From: Tyto alba
Taxonomy: Eukaryota; Chordata; Aves; Strigiformes; Tytonidae
NCBI RefSeq assembly: GCF_018691265.1
Contig: NW_024881278.1
Location: 8,556,001 to 8,620,000 of the forward strand
Length of the DNA: 64,000 nucleotides
Direction: 5' to 3'
Shown: one piece after another, positions 10,001-18,099 of the stretch
Numbering within the stretch: the first letter of the stretch is position 1
Layout: the number at the start of each line of letters is the position of its first letter
Program-made: the position numbers and the translations under genes
Notes under the pieces: model-generated
Database searches by the model: none
Seen by the model: only the letters and a program-made list of their open reading frames with translations
What the model was told of the DNA's origin: nothing

Positions 10001-13000
10001 CCTCCTTGTCCCCTCCTGCTCCCCTCCTTGTCCCCTCCTGCTCCCCTCCTTGTCCCCTCCTGCCCCCCTCCTTGTCCCCTCCTGCTCCCTTCCCCCCCCA
10101 GCAGTTACCTGCGGGTATTTGATATCTCCTTCCATGGCAGCCTTGTCGATGCCATTGACCGCCTGGGCCGGGGGGAAGGCTGTCCTGTTCACGCTGGGCC
10201 AGTCTTCCATTTTGGGGGGGTAGGCAGACCCCTCTGTGCCAGCCAGAGCCCCTAGGGAGGAGAGGGAAGCGGCTCCGTTAGCGTTATCCATCGCCCCCAC
10301 CAACCCCCGCCCCCCCCCGCCCCGGGATCCGGCCGCGGCCAGGCCCGAGCAAATTTAGTCCCCCGGAACAGGGATTGGGGTGAAAATTGAGGAAAGCTCG
10401 GGTTTGCAAGTGCCTCTTTGTATAAACCCGATGAGGATGGCGGCGGTGGTGGGGGGGGGAACACAGATCTACCTTGCCTCCCACGCCCCCGGGGCCGGGG
10501 CGACCCGGAAAAGTCTCGGTCCTGACGGCCGAAATTAGGTGTACCCTGCCTTGGTACCTCACCAAGGGGAGAAGGCTGTGGGGTGTGTGTGTGTGTGTCC
10601 CCCAAACCCGGTCCCTCTGCCCGGCTCTCCGCGCTGTGTCTCCCCCCTCCCGGTCACTTCCATGCTCCCGATAATTTAGGAGGCCCAATTTTTCTTCTGA
10701 CGAAGGAGATTTATAAAAGTGACATCGGAATTTTAAAGATAAATGATTGCACGGAGGGAAACGCATGCGGTTGATTTACTCGGGCTTTTGGAAGGATAAA
10801 AGGACTCGCACCCCTCGCTCCCACCACGTCCCCGCGTGTGTGCCCCCCCGAAGCCGGCGGGGCAGCCGGGCTCGGGGCCGCGGCGCTCCGACCATCCTCC
10901 TCTCCGGCTTGGTTTTTACGAAAACCAGGGCAATTTCTCGGGGGGATTTCGGAGACCGCCGTGCCTGTTTTCCGAGGTGGCATGCCGCCTTATTTTTCCC
11001 CCTTTTTTCCTCTCCCTTGGTTTGTTTTCTCCCCCCTTTTTCACCCCCCTTCCATTTTTTTTTTTTTTTTTCCCCTTTGCAAAAGGAAATTCAGGGCTTC
11101 GAATTTGCGGTCGGCAATCTATCATCCCTACGAAAATATTTTCCACATTTTTCATAAAAAGTTCAAGATGTCTGAAGGCTCACCGCATCTGGCCCCGCCG
11201 CCCCGTCCTGACGGAGAGGAGTGCGGCGATCCAACAAAAAAAAAAAAACAAAAAACAAAACAAAACAAAAAAAAACACACCACCACCCCCTTCCCCCAAA
11301 AAAAATTGGGGGAGAGGGGGCCTTGGGGGAGGGGGGGCGAAAGAGCTGCTGGCCGGGAGGGGAAGGGGCGATCCCTGCCCGGGGGGCCGGAGCGTGGTAC
11401 CCACCCGTCTGCTCCACGAAGGTGCGGATGCCGAGGATGTTGGTGACGGAGTGCGCCGAGGGCCAGGAGCGGGGCAGGCTGACGTGGGCCGCGGTCACGG
11501 GCGCCCCGGGGTGTCCCCCCATCTTGGCGGCCGGCGAGGCCATGGGGCCGGGGTAGGGGTACTGGTAGATGTGGTTGTAGGGCAGGGCGGGCTGGGGGGG
11601 CGGCTGCTTGCCGCCGTCGTAGGGGCCGGGCTGGGAGAGGCTCCCGATTTTGTTCCGCAGGATCCTGCTGATGGAGCTGACCGAGGGGACGTTGTACTTG
11701 TCGCAGACGCCGTCGGCCAGCAGCCGGTCGCGGATCTCCCAGGCGAAGATGCCCGGGTCTCCCTGCTTGTAGTCTCGGATGTGCTTGACCACGTTGGGGG
11801 TGGTGACCCGCGGCTTGCTGCCGCCGATGGCCCCGGGCAGGATGGAGCCGGTCTCGTTGTAACGGGCCAGGATCTTGCTGACGCAGCCGTGGGAGACGCG
11901 GAGCTGGCGGCTGATGTCGCAGGGCCGGATGCCGAGCTGCGCCAGCTCCACGATCCGCAGCCGGATGGCGTTGGGCAGCGGCCGCCCGTTGACGAAGACG
12001 CCGCCCAGTTGGTTCACCTCCCCGTACGGGTGCTCTGCGGCGGGGCGCGTTACCGGCGGGCAGCCCGCGGGGCACCGGCGGCGGCGGGGAGGGACCGGGA
12101 CGGGGACCGGGACGGGGACCGGGACAGGGACCGGGACGGGGATCGGGACCGGGACGCGCCGCCGCCCGAGCCGTGGACCCCGCCGGCTGCCCGGCCGGCC
12201 CACGTCTAGGCGGCGAGCGGGCGTGGGACGGGGAAGGGTTGGGAAAAGGGAAAAAGGGGCGAAAAGGGAAGGGGGGAGGGAAAGGGAGGGGAGGGAGGAA
12301 AGGGAGAAAGGAAAAGGAGGAAAAGGAGGAAAAATTAAAAGGGGGAAAGAAAAAGGACGAAGGAATAAAAGGGGGAAGGGGAAAAAGGGGGGAAGGGGAG
12401 AAAGGAGGAAAGGGGGGAGAAGAGGGGGAAAGGGGGGAAAAAGAGAAAAAGGGGGAAAAGGAAAAGGGGAAAAGGAAAAGGGAAATGGGGAAAAGGGGGG
12501 AAATAGGGAAAAGGAAAAGGGGGAAAGGAAAATGAGAACGAGAGAGGAGAAAAATAGAGGGAGAGAGGAAAAAAAAACAGAAAGGAAGAAAGGAAAGGAG
12601 AAAGGAAGGGATAAAAAATGATAAATAAAGAGAGAAAAGGGAGAAATGAAGACGGGGGGGTAAGGATTAAAAATGTCAGAAAAAAGGAGAGGGGAAAAGA
12701 GACAACAAAAAGAGGGAAAAGGAAAGACAGGAAAAAGGAGATACAACGAGAACGGGCGAAAGAGTCCAAGGAGGAGAGCAGAGTGAAAGCGAAGGAAGGC
12801 AGCGGGGAAGGACGGGGCCGCCGAGCGCCTTCCCAGCCGGGCACGTCGTGCCGGACCCCCGCCCGCCACCACGACGGCCCGGAGGGCCGCGCCGCAGCCA
12901 CGGGCCCGGGGACCGGCGGACGAGGGTCCGTCCCGGTGCCCCCACACCCCCCCAACACGGTTCCCCCCTCCCACCCCCCACCCCCGCCCCCCTTTCCCTT

Positions 13001-13068
13001 CCCCTCCGCGAAGCGACACCGCGGAGCCCGTCCCGGAGCCCTCCCCGCGGCCGCCCGCGCTTACCCAT
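6935..13068 (-). CDS. PAX1: PAX1 paired-box transcription factor, spliced CDS (5 coding exons)
   Basis: Sequence-specific nuclear transcription factor of the PAX1/PAX9 class, which acts in sclerotome, vertebral column, pharyngeal pouch and thymus development. Joining 13065-13068, 11405-12034, 10109-10251, 9543-9762 and 6935-7026 gives 1,089 nt, or 362 residues. The human short isoform counted from its internal MEQ is about 363. The paired domain (residues 6-133) contains [20 protein letters not shown] and the helix motif [19 protein letters not shown]. The octapeptide HSVTNILG is at 196-203. There is no homeodomain, as expected for this class. The C-terminus ends in [11 protein letters not shown], close to the human LHGLPIPASTS. 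All four introns have GT-AG ends and compatible phases. The start is the ATG at 13066-13068, because the frame upstream is open but has no ATG before a stop. PAX9 is the only close alternative, and the C-terminal half and the NKX2-2 neighbour fit PAX1 better. Confidence 0.95.
7027..9542 (-). other. PAX1: PAX1 intron 4 (2.5 kb)
   Basis: GT-AG intron. Its lower half (7030-7900) is ordinary GC-moderate sequence with pyrimidine-rich patches. The block around 8340-8800 is AT-rich, unique-looking and dense in TAAT/ATTA cores (for example GTTAATAATTC near 8775), which makes it a candidate intronic enhancer. A poly-T run lies at about 8899-8917. No further exon was recognised in it. Confidence 0.6.
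9543..9762 (-). CDS. PAX1: PAX1 coding exon 4
   Basis: A 220-bp exon, acceptor TCTCCAG (9763-9764) and donor GAAG|GTGAGC (9542). It encodes residues 260-332, including [18 protein letters not shown] and [18 protein letters not shown], both close to human PAX1 ([35 protein letters not shown]). Reading through the donor gives only Glu-Pro and then a stop at 9532-9534, so an intron-retaining long isoform like the 534-residue human form would end almost at once. Confidence 0.94.
9970..10089 (-). repeat. G-rich 22-bp minisatellite in PAX1 intron 3
   Basis: About 5.4 tandem copies of a 22-bp unit (plus-strand CCTCCTTGTCCCCTCCTGCT followed by CC), nearly identical apart from single substitutions such as TGCCCC for TGCTCC. 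On the transcribed strand it is G-rich (GGGAGCAGGAGGGGACAAGG), so the pre-mRNA carries regularly spaced G3-G4 runs. It starts only about 20 nt after the exon 3 donor and fills a third of the 346-bp intron. Confidence 0.9.
10109..10251 (-). CDS. PAX1: PAX1 coding exon 3
   Basis: A 143-bp exon, acceptor CCCTAG|GG (10252-10253) and donor CCGCAG|GTAACT (10108). The phase-1 join restores the Gly codon across the junction and gives [19 protein letters not shown], then VNRTAFP and GDIKYPQ. Human PAX1 reads TGALAGSEGTAYSPKMEDW at the same place, so the assignment is firm. The region belongs to the less structured transactivation half of the protein. Confidence 0.94.
11040..11300. repeat. Low-complexity T-run and A-rich run in PAX1 intron 2
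   Basis: Within intron 2 (10252-11404) the plus strand has a pyrimidine-rich stretch with a T-run at about 11057-11071 and an A-rich, AAAAC-type stretch at about 11236-11276. The rest of the intron is GC-rich with no recognisable exon. GT-AG ends (GTGGGT, CCCTAG) are intact. Confidence 0.75.
11405..12034 (-). CDS. PAX1: PAX1 coding exon 2 (paired domain and octapeptide)
   Basis: A 630-bp exon bounded by the acceptor CCGCAG|AG (12035-12036) and the donor ACGG|GTGGGT (11404). It encodes residues 2 (part) to 212 (part). The full 128-residue paired domain maps to 11640-12023, with both the PAI and RED subdomains intact and no frame break. After it come a Pro/Tyr-rich linker ([15 protein letters not shown]) and the octapeptide HSVTNILG at 11430-11453, which recruits Groucho/TLE co-repressors in PAX proteins. 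The open frame runs past both splice sites into the introns, giving a much longer but meaningless ORF. Confidence 0.96.
12091..12155 (+). repeat. GGGACCGGGACG-type 12-mer array
   Basis: About five imperfect copies of a 12-bp unit built from GGGACC and GGGACG hexamers, ending 57 nt upstream of the PAX1 exon 2 acceptor. On the transcribed strand it is C-rich (GTCCCGGTCCCC). Translated in frame with exon 2 it gives a Val-Pro repeat, which is a by-product and not protein. Confidence 0.9.
12240..12770 (+). repeat. Polypurine tract, about 530 bp, in PAX1 intron 1
   Basis: The plus strand is almost entirely G and A, with only scattered T or C, and mixes runs of GGGG and AAAA without one fixed unit (AAAAGG, GGGGAAAA and GGAGGAAAA recur). 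The PAX1 pre-mRNA would therefore contain a long C/U stretch. Such tracts can form intramolecular triplexes and slow polymerases, which is known in general and inferred here. Confidence 0.9.
13065..13068 (-). CDS. PAX1: PAX1 coding exon 1 (ATG plus one base)
   Basis: Only four coding bases, ATG G, precede the donor G|GTAAGC at 13064. Joined to the AG that opens exon 2, the protein starts M-E-H-P-Y-G-E-V, which aligns residue for residue with the mammalian M-E-Q-T-Y-G-E-V. The upstream frame (GC-rich, Pro/Gly/Arg/Ala codons) stays open to a stop near 13332 but contains no other ATG. The N-terminal extension annotated for the long human protein is therefore not available here unless a non-AUG start or another upstream exon is used. 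Confidence 0.87.
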
Positions 13069-13400
13069 CGCCCGGCGCCGGGGGAACCCCGCTCCGGTGC
13101 CCGGGGAGGGGGCACCGCCTGCCAGCCGCGCCGCAGCCCCGGCCCCGGCCCCGGTCGCCGCCGCCGCCGGGCCGGCATAGAGGGGCCCGGGGAGCGGCGG
13201 AGGGCGGGCGGGCGGGCTGGGCGGGAGCCGGCGGCGGGGCGGCGGGGGTGTCCTGGCGGCGCCGGGCCGGTTCCCCGCTCGCGGGGAGCCCCCGCCGCTA
13301 CTTGGGATCAATTTGACGTGGGAAACACGTCAATCTCGGCCGTCACGGTGGAGGCGCCGCCGCGGGCCGCCCATTGGCTCCCGCGCCTCTCCTAAATGGC
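13069..13400 (-). promoter_or_regulatory. PAX1: PAX1 5' UTR and proximal promoter, CpG-rich
   Basis: GC-rich, CpG-dense sequence directly upstream of the PAX1 start. Reading the minus strand there is a CCAAT box (ATTGG on plus at 13373-13377), then an inverted pair TGACGTG-5 bp-CACGTCA at 13313-13333, then the GC-rich leader. No TATA box was seen at a convincing distance, so a CpG-island promoter with dispersed starts is likely. The exact transcription start cannot be read from sequence. Confidence 0.55.
13313..13333. promoter_or_regulatory. Perfect 8-bp dyad of TGACGTG motifs in the PAX1 promoter
   Basis: TTGACGTG at 13313-13320 and its exact reverse complement CACGTCAA at 13326-13333, separated by GGAAA. 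Each arm contains a CRE half-site, and the left arm reads TGACGTGG, the form bound by ATF6/XBP1-type bZIP factors. The dyad lies about 245 bp upstream of the PAX1 ATG, beside the CCAAT box. Which factor binds is not determined. Confidence 0.6.
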
Positions 13401-13419
13401 CGCGGCCGCCGCGGAGAAA

Positions 13420-13462
13420 AGGGGGGGGGGGGGGGGGGGGGTGACACACACACACACACACA
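13420..13462 (+). repeat. Poly-G run followed by (CA)n
   Basis: A run of about 20 G residues ending at 13441 is followed directly by GTGA and about ten CA dinucleotides. It sits about 350-400 bp upstream of the PAX1 start. Homopolymers of this length are prone to miscounting. Confidence 0.85.
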
Positions 13463-13469
13463 CGACGGG

Positions 13470-15455
13470 GGGGAGTGGGGGACACGACACCCTCCGCCCG
13501 CCCCCACGGGGCCAGCGCCCCGCCATGGCTGGGGCTGCCCGCACCAGCCCCCACGGGACGCCCCCCCACACACACGTCACGCACCCCCAGGGCCCGTTTG
13601 AGGGATGCGGGAAGGCGGAGCTGGGTCCAGCGTGGAGGTCCCCGTGCTCCCCCCGCCACGCACCTCCCCCCACACACACACACCTTGAGGTGGCAACGTC
13701 CCCTCCGGCTCCGTCGTCGCGCTCGTTCCCACGCGGGACGGGGACACACGGGCACCTGCCCCGCCTCCAGCCCCGACGGCCGGGACCCACGGGAGGGGAC
13801 ATCGCCGGGGGCTCCGGGAAAAGGAGGGCGGGGGGCTTGTGCTTTCGGGGGGAGCCGCCGGCTGCCGGCGGGGAGGGGCCGCGCTCGGCACCGGGGGCTG
13901 CTCCGGGCCGGGGCCGGACCCTTTCCCCGCCCGGCGTCCCCCGCAAACCCGCCAGCGCCCACCTGGCATCGAAATCCACCTTTTTCTGACCCAAATAATA
14001 GCAGCCTCGTACAACGTGGATGGGGCGAGTGTTTGGGGGATTCCTGAGGATTTTTTTCCCCCTCCGTCCATGAAAGGTCGATGGGAAGATCGTGAGTGTT
14101 TCCCCGCAAACGACTGACGGGGGGGGGGGGGGGCGCGGGAGGGAGGGCGGGGGGAGAGAGGAAAACCGCCGAAAAAGAGGAAAACCGCATCGAAAACCCG
14201 CTCCTCCTCGGGTTTTAGTTGGGGGGTGCCGGGGGGACCGGCGGGCAGCTGCGCCGGGCAGTCCCCCCCAAGGAGTCCGGCCCCTCCGCCGGCAGCGCGG
14301 ACAGCGGCGGGCAGGAGAGGCAAACGGCATCTCCTGCCAGGGACACGGCATCCCCGCGGGGACGGACACGGGGAGAAGCCCTCACGCGGTGCCTGCCGGG
14401 CTGCTCCCCTCCATTCACACTCTTTCTCTGCCCCCCCCCCTCCTCCCCCCCCTTCCCGAGACGTGGGGTTAAACCCCTGCGCGCCCGCGGGGCAGCCGGT
14501 GCCGCCCGCTCGTTGGCAATCGGCCGTCGGGGAAAAAAGAGAGGCGGATTGATTAAAAAGCAGTTGAAAATCGCAAAGGGATGGGTGCCCCGTGTTTGCC
14601 TCCCGACCCCCCCACACGGCTATAACCTCCCGGGGCGGGGGGCCCCCGGGGCGATGAGTTTGCCGTTCTCAGCCTGCGGCGGGAGCGGCTGCCGGCAGCC
14701 TGCGGGAAGGAGGCGATCGAAAGGCGGCCGGGGAAGCCGGGTGTCCTTCTCCCTGCCCTGGTAATCCGACGGGAAGATTTTTTCGGGGTGTGGGGGGGTG
14801 ACCTCTCCCACCCGCGGAAGGGCCATTTCCCCCCCGGGGGCAGGAGGCCGTGCCCAGACCTCACCGGGCCCGCGGTGAGGGGCGGAGGAGAGGGCAGGAG
14901 CCTGGGGCGACCGTGGGGGTCGTGGGCAGAGGATGCCGTGGGCCGACACCTCTCGGGAAAAGCCGTGGAACGAGCCCACTCAGCTCGCCACGGCGCCCGC
15001 CTTAATTAACGACCGCGCGTGGCCGCGCCGCCCGAAGCGCTGCTTGCTCGGCCCCGTGCACGGTGCGCGAGTGGGCCCGCGGTTTGTGCGCGGTCCTTCT
15101 CCTCCCGAGGGGTGGAAGAAGGGGGGGGTCTTACTGTGATGCGCAAACCCGCGCACACCCGTGACCACAACCAGCTCGCAGCCCTGCTCCGCGGGGATTG
15201 GGTGCTGAGAGGGTCTTTCCCTGTGTGTTTAAAGAAAAAAAATACATGCGACCCGCAGCAGAAACACACGGCCGGCCCCTCCGCCGGGCACCTGCTGCGG
15301 GAGAGCATCATGCACGGAGGAGCAGCTCCCCGCCTCCCGGCCGCATCCCCCCGTGGGTCTTCCACATGTCCGTGGGGCTGCGCGGCTGCCTTGTACCCGC
15401 GGGAAAGGGTCCGCCCCGGCCCGGCCGGGTGCAGGCAGGCATGTGTGCGTGGAAA
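13470..15455. other. CpG-rich DNA upstream of PAX1, no gene recognised
   Basis: GC- and CpG-rich throughout, with short poly-G and poly-C runs (14118-14132, 14428-14452). Many long open frames occur on both strands, but they are rich in Pro, Arg, Gly and Ala, overlap each other and lack any domain, as expected from stop-poor GC-rich DNA. This probably belongs to the PAX1 CpG island or an upstream promoter. TTAATTAA at 15002-15009 is an isolated AT palindrome. Confidence 0.55.
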
Positions 15456-15456
15456 T

Positions 15457-16113
15457 AGCGGGGAAGAAAAGAAAGAAGAAGAAAGTTAGAAGAAAACGAA
15501 GAAGGAAAAGAAGAAAATGAAGCGGGGAAATGAGAGGAAAACGAATGAGAAGGAAAAGAATAATAAAAAGAAAACGAAAAAAGACAAGAAGAAGGAGGAG
15601 GAGGAAAATCAGAATAAAAAGAAAACGAAGAAGGAAAAGAAGAAGAGGAATAAGGAAAATAAGGAGTAAAAAATGAAGATGGAAAATAAAGAAAAAAGAA
15701 AAAGAATAAAACTTTAACTAAATAAAAATAAAAAGAAATAAGAGAAAGAAAAAAATAAATTTTAAATAAATAAAAATAAAAAGAAAAAATACAAGGAAGA
15801 AGAGAAAAAGAAAAAGAGAAAAAAGATGAAAAGATAAAAAGAAAGAAAAAAGAAAAATAAAAAGTAAACGGAAAAAGTAAAAAAAAGACAAAAAAAAAAT
15901 AAAGAAAGAGAAAGAGAAAGAGAAAAAGAAAATGATAAAAAGAGAAATAAAAAGATAAATAAAAGAAAAAGTAATAAAAATATTAAAAAGAAAAAGAAAA
16001 AGAAAAAGAAAAAGAAAAAGAAAAAGAAAAAGAAAAAGAAAAAGAAAAAGAAAAAGAAAAAGAAAAAGAAAAAGAAAAAGAAAAAGAAAAAGAAAAAGAA
16101 AAAGAAAAAGAAA

Positions 16114-16145
<32 letters not shown>

Positions 16146-16210
16146 AAGAAAAAGAAAAAAGAAAAAGAAAAGGAAAAAGAAGAAGAAAAAAGAAAAAGAA
16201 CGAAGAAAGG
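15457..16210 (+). repeat. A/G polypurine tract with (AAAAAG)n core
   Basis: About 750 bp in which the plus strand is nearly all A with regular G and few pyrimidines. The centre, about 15984-16138, is an essentially perfect AAAAAG hexamer array of about 25 copies. The flanks are degenerate AAG/AAAAG mixtures, as if the array grew outwards from the core. It lies 2.4-3.1 kb upstream of the PAX1 start. Confidence 0.93.
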
Positions 16211-16384
16211 GCCGGGGGCTGCGGGCAGCGGGGCAGGGCGGGGGCGCGGGCAGGCGCAGGCAGGGATGCGGGCAGGGGGGCTTCCCCCCCTCTCCCCCTG
16301 TCCGAGACCGCTAAGAGGGAGGGCAATGAGCCCCCCCGGGCCGGGGGCGGGCGGGTCCCAGGTGCAGCCGTCCTGGCAGCGCCG

Positions 16385-16430
16385 AGCCGAGCCTTGCCGA
16401 GCCGAGCCTTGCCGAGCCGAGCCGGCCCGG
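16385..16430 (+). repeat. 15-bp tandem repeat GCCGAGCCGAGCCTT
   Basis: Two full copies and one partial copy of a 15-bp unit, itself built from GCCGA pentamers, in GC-rich DNA just right of the A/G tract. No coding or regulatory role is evident. Confidence 0.8.
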
Positions 16431-16949
16431 CTTTCCCGCTGGTGGTGCCAGCCCGGCTCACCGATCGCGCCGTAAAGTAATTAATAATATGCCCCAAAAG
16501 CTCTTGGTGTTGCTCAGCGCCCTACGGACAGGTAGGGGCAGCGCCTGGGGGCTGCCCGGCACCCCCAAACCTGTTGCTCCCCGGGCTGACCCCCTCCCTC
16601 CCGCCCCCCCCCGACCTTGCTCTGAGATGGTTTTAATTTCCTCCGGCTCTTTTTTATCCCCCCTTCCAGCTCCTCTTACTCCACTCCTCCCTCGGTCCTC
16701 TCGGTTTATCACCGCTCCCTCCCGCCGCCGGTTTTGATTTAATGCCGTGAGCTCATGGTCCGGCATGGAAAATATTAAGCTGGGGATAAACCTTTTTTTT
16801 GGGGGGGGGTAGGGGGGGGGAGGCTGGGGGGGAAAATCCCTATCCCCCCCAGGCTGAAGGACAGGCTGCCCTGGGCTGGGACACCCACCCCAGGAGCGGG
16901 GACGGTGCACAGCCACAATGCCCCCCTTGGCACTGCCCTCCTCAGCTCA

Positions 16950-18080
16950 GAAACACATAAATACGTTTATTTTTTAATCGATTTTCTTTTCTTGCTACTG
17001 CTGTGACAGAAAGCTCAGAAAAGAAAAAAAAAAATCCCCCTTATTTTAACTATATTTGCAAAAGCTGTTGGACACTTGTGGATATTTTTATGCCGTTCCT
17101 TCCAAAGAGCTGAACTTCAAGTGACAGATGCACGATTTTGCATTGTTAGTTTTGATGAATAAAAATCTGTACCAGCAGTGCAGTAGGTAGCCCTGAAAGC
17201 ATTTTTTTATTATTAAATAGAAATATCAAGAATATTGCTGGCAACTAGTATAGTTAAAGATAGGGGTTCCTGCACGTTTCCCCATTATTTGTTCTATGCT
17301 CATTAATGATTCAGAAATACTGCATCTCTTAGAGGGGATATTTAGTTTAGTCATGGCTATGGAGCTCATTTTCTGTCATGATCAATCAAAATTGGAAAAT
17401 CCTATTGCAGTGGGTTCAAAACGAGCGCCCGCTCACAAAAGGCACGCTGCAAAGCATAATGTTTCTCCCTTGCAAAGTGGAGTGCAATATTATCTGGGTG
17501 CCTGTGCGTGTGCTTTTTGTGTCAGAAGGATCACAAAATTACTTCTGACAATTTTTTTTCTTGAGCGTTTTGACACTGGCTAAAAATAGAGAGTTGAACA
17601 ATCCCGCTGTCATGACAAAAAATGCTTTCTGTTTTCTGAAGAAAAGGCTTTGAGAGCTCAAAAAATAAAATCATTCTTCAAAGCTTAATGTGCTGTCTGA
17701 GCCATTTTGTTTAATCATATATTTCAGTTTGGTAAAGGCCACAGGTTGAGTAATTAACAATAACTTGGTTTCATTTGTCAAAAGCAATTTAGCTGTATAA
17801 AATATACTCCACTGCAAGCCAGAAGGCTCCTCAATTCCACATGGAGAGAGGGAAAAAAAAAAAAATACCAAAACTCCCATATTTTTAGGTCTGGAGATTT
17901 TTTCCTAAAGATTAATTTTTGATCACAGATTCTTAATGTGAAAAGGATAGCGGCATCCTGGATCCTTAATAAATTCTGTCTAGTTCTCGTGTAAAACCTT
18001 GTTTATCTGAGGACAATACAGATCATTTAAAATTATTGCCATAGCTTAAATAAATAGCAAGGGATATGTCCTACCTTTAT
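16950..18080. promoter_or_regulatory. AT-rich unique block, candidate regulatory element
   Basis: After 4 kb of GC-rich DNA the composition switches sharply to AT-rich, non-repetitive sequence with no credible ORF. It includes an NK2-type TTCAAGTG near 17115, TCATGATCAATCAAAATTGG around 17376 and many homeodomain cores. This texture is typical of vertebrate conserved non-coding elements near developmental genes. It is an inference from texture and was not tested by alignment. Confidence 0.35.
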
Positions 18081-18099
18081 TTTTACTGACAATATCATT

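Larger units (their letters stand above)
12035..13064 (-). other. PAX1: PAX1 intron 1 (1.03 kb)
   Basis: Donor GTAAGC and acceptor CCGCAG. The intron is dominated by two repeats described separately: a 12-mer array at 12091-12155 and a polypurine (plus) / polypyrimidine (transcribed strand) tract at 12240-12770. The remainder next to exon 1 (12790-13060) is CpG-rich. The acceptor has a G-interrupted, weak pyrimidine tract, with TAAC about 15-18 nt upstream as a possible branch-point core. Confidence 0.8.

Noticed and set aside
11163..13178. 671-codon minus-strand open frame containing the paired domain
   Set aside because: Only 11405-12034 is exon. The rest reads through two introns, the Phe/Leu/Ser part is the polypurine tract, and the Val-Pro part is the 12-mer array.
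13069..13311. Upstream non-AUG (TTG) start adding about 80 residues to PAX1
   Set aside because: No ATG, low-complexity composition and no clear match to the human extension; kept only as a question in the findings.
15718..16497. 259-codon minus-strand ORF with a Phe-Leu repeat
   Set aside because: Direct translation of the AAAAAG array; no start context, domain or conservation expected.
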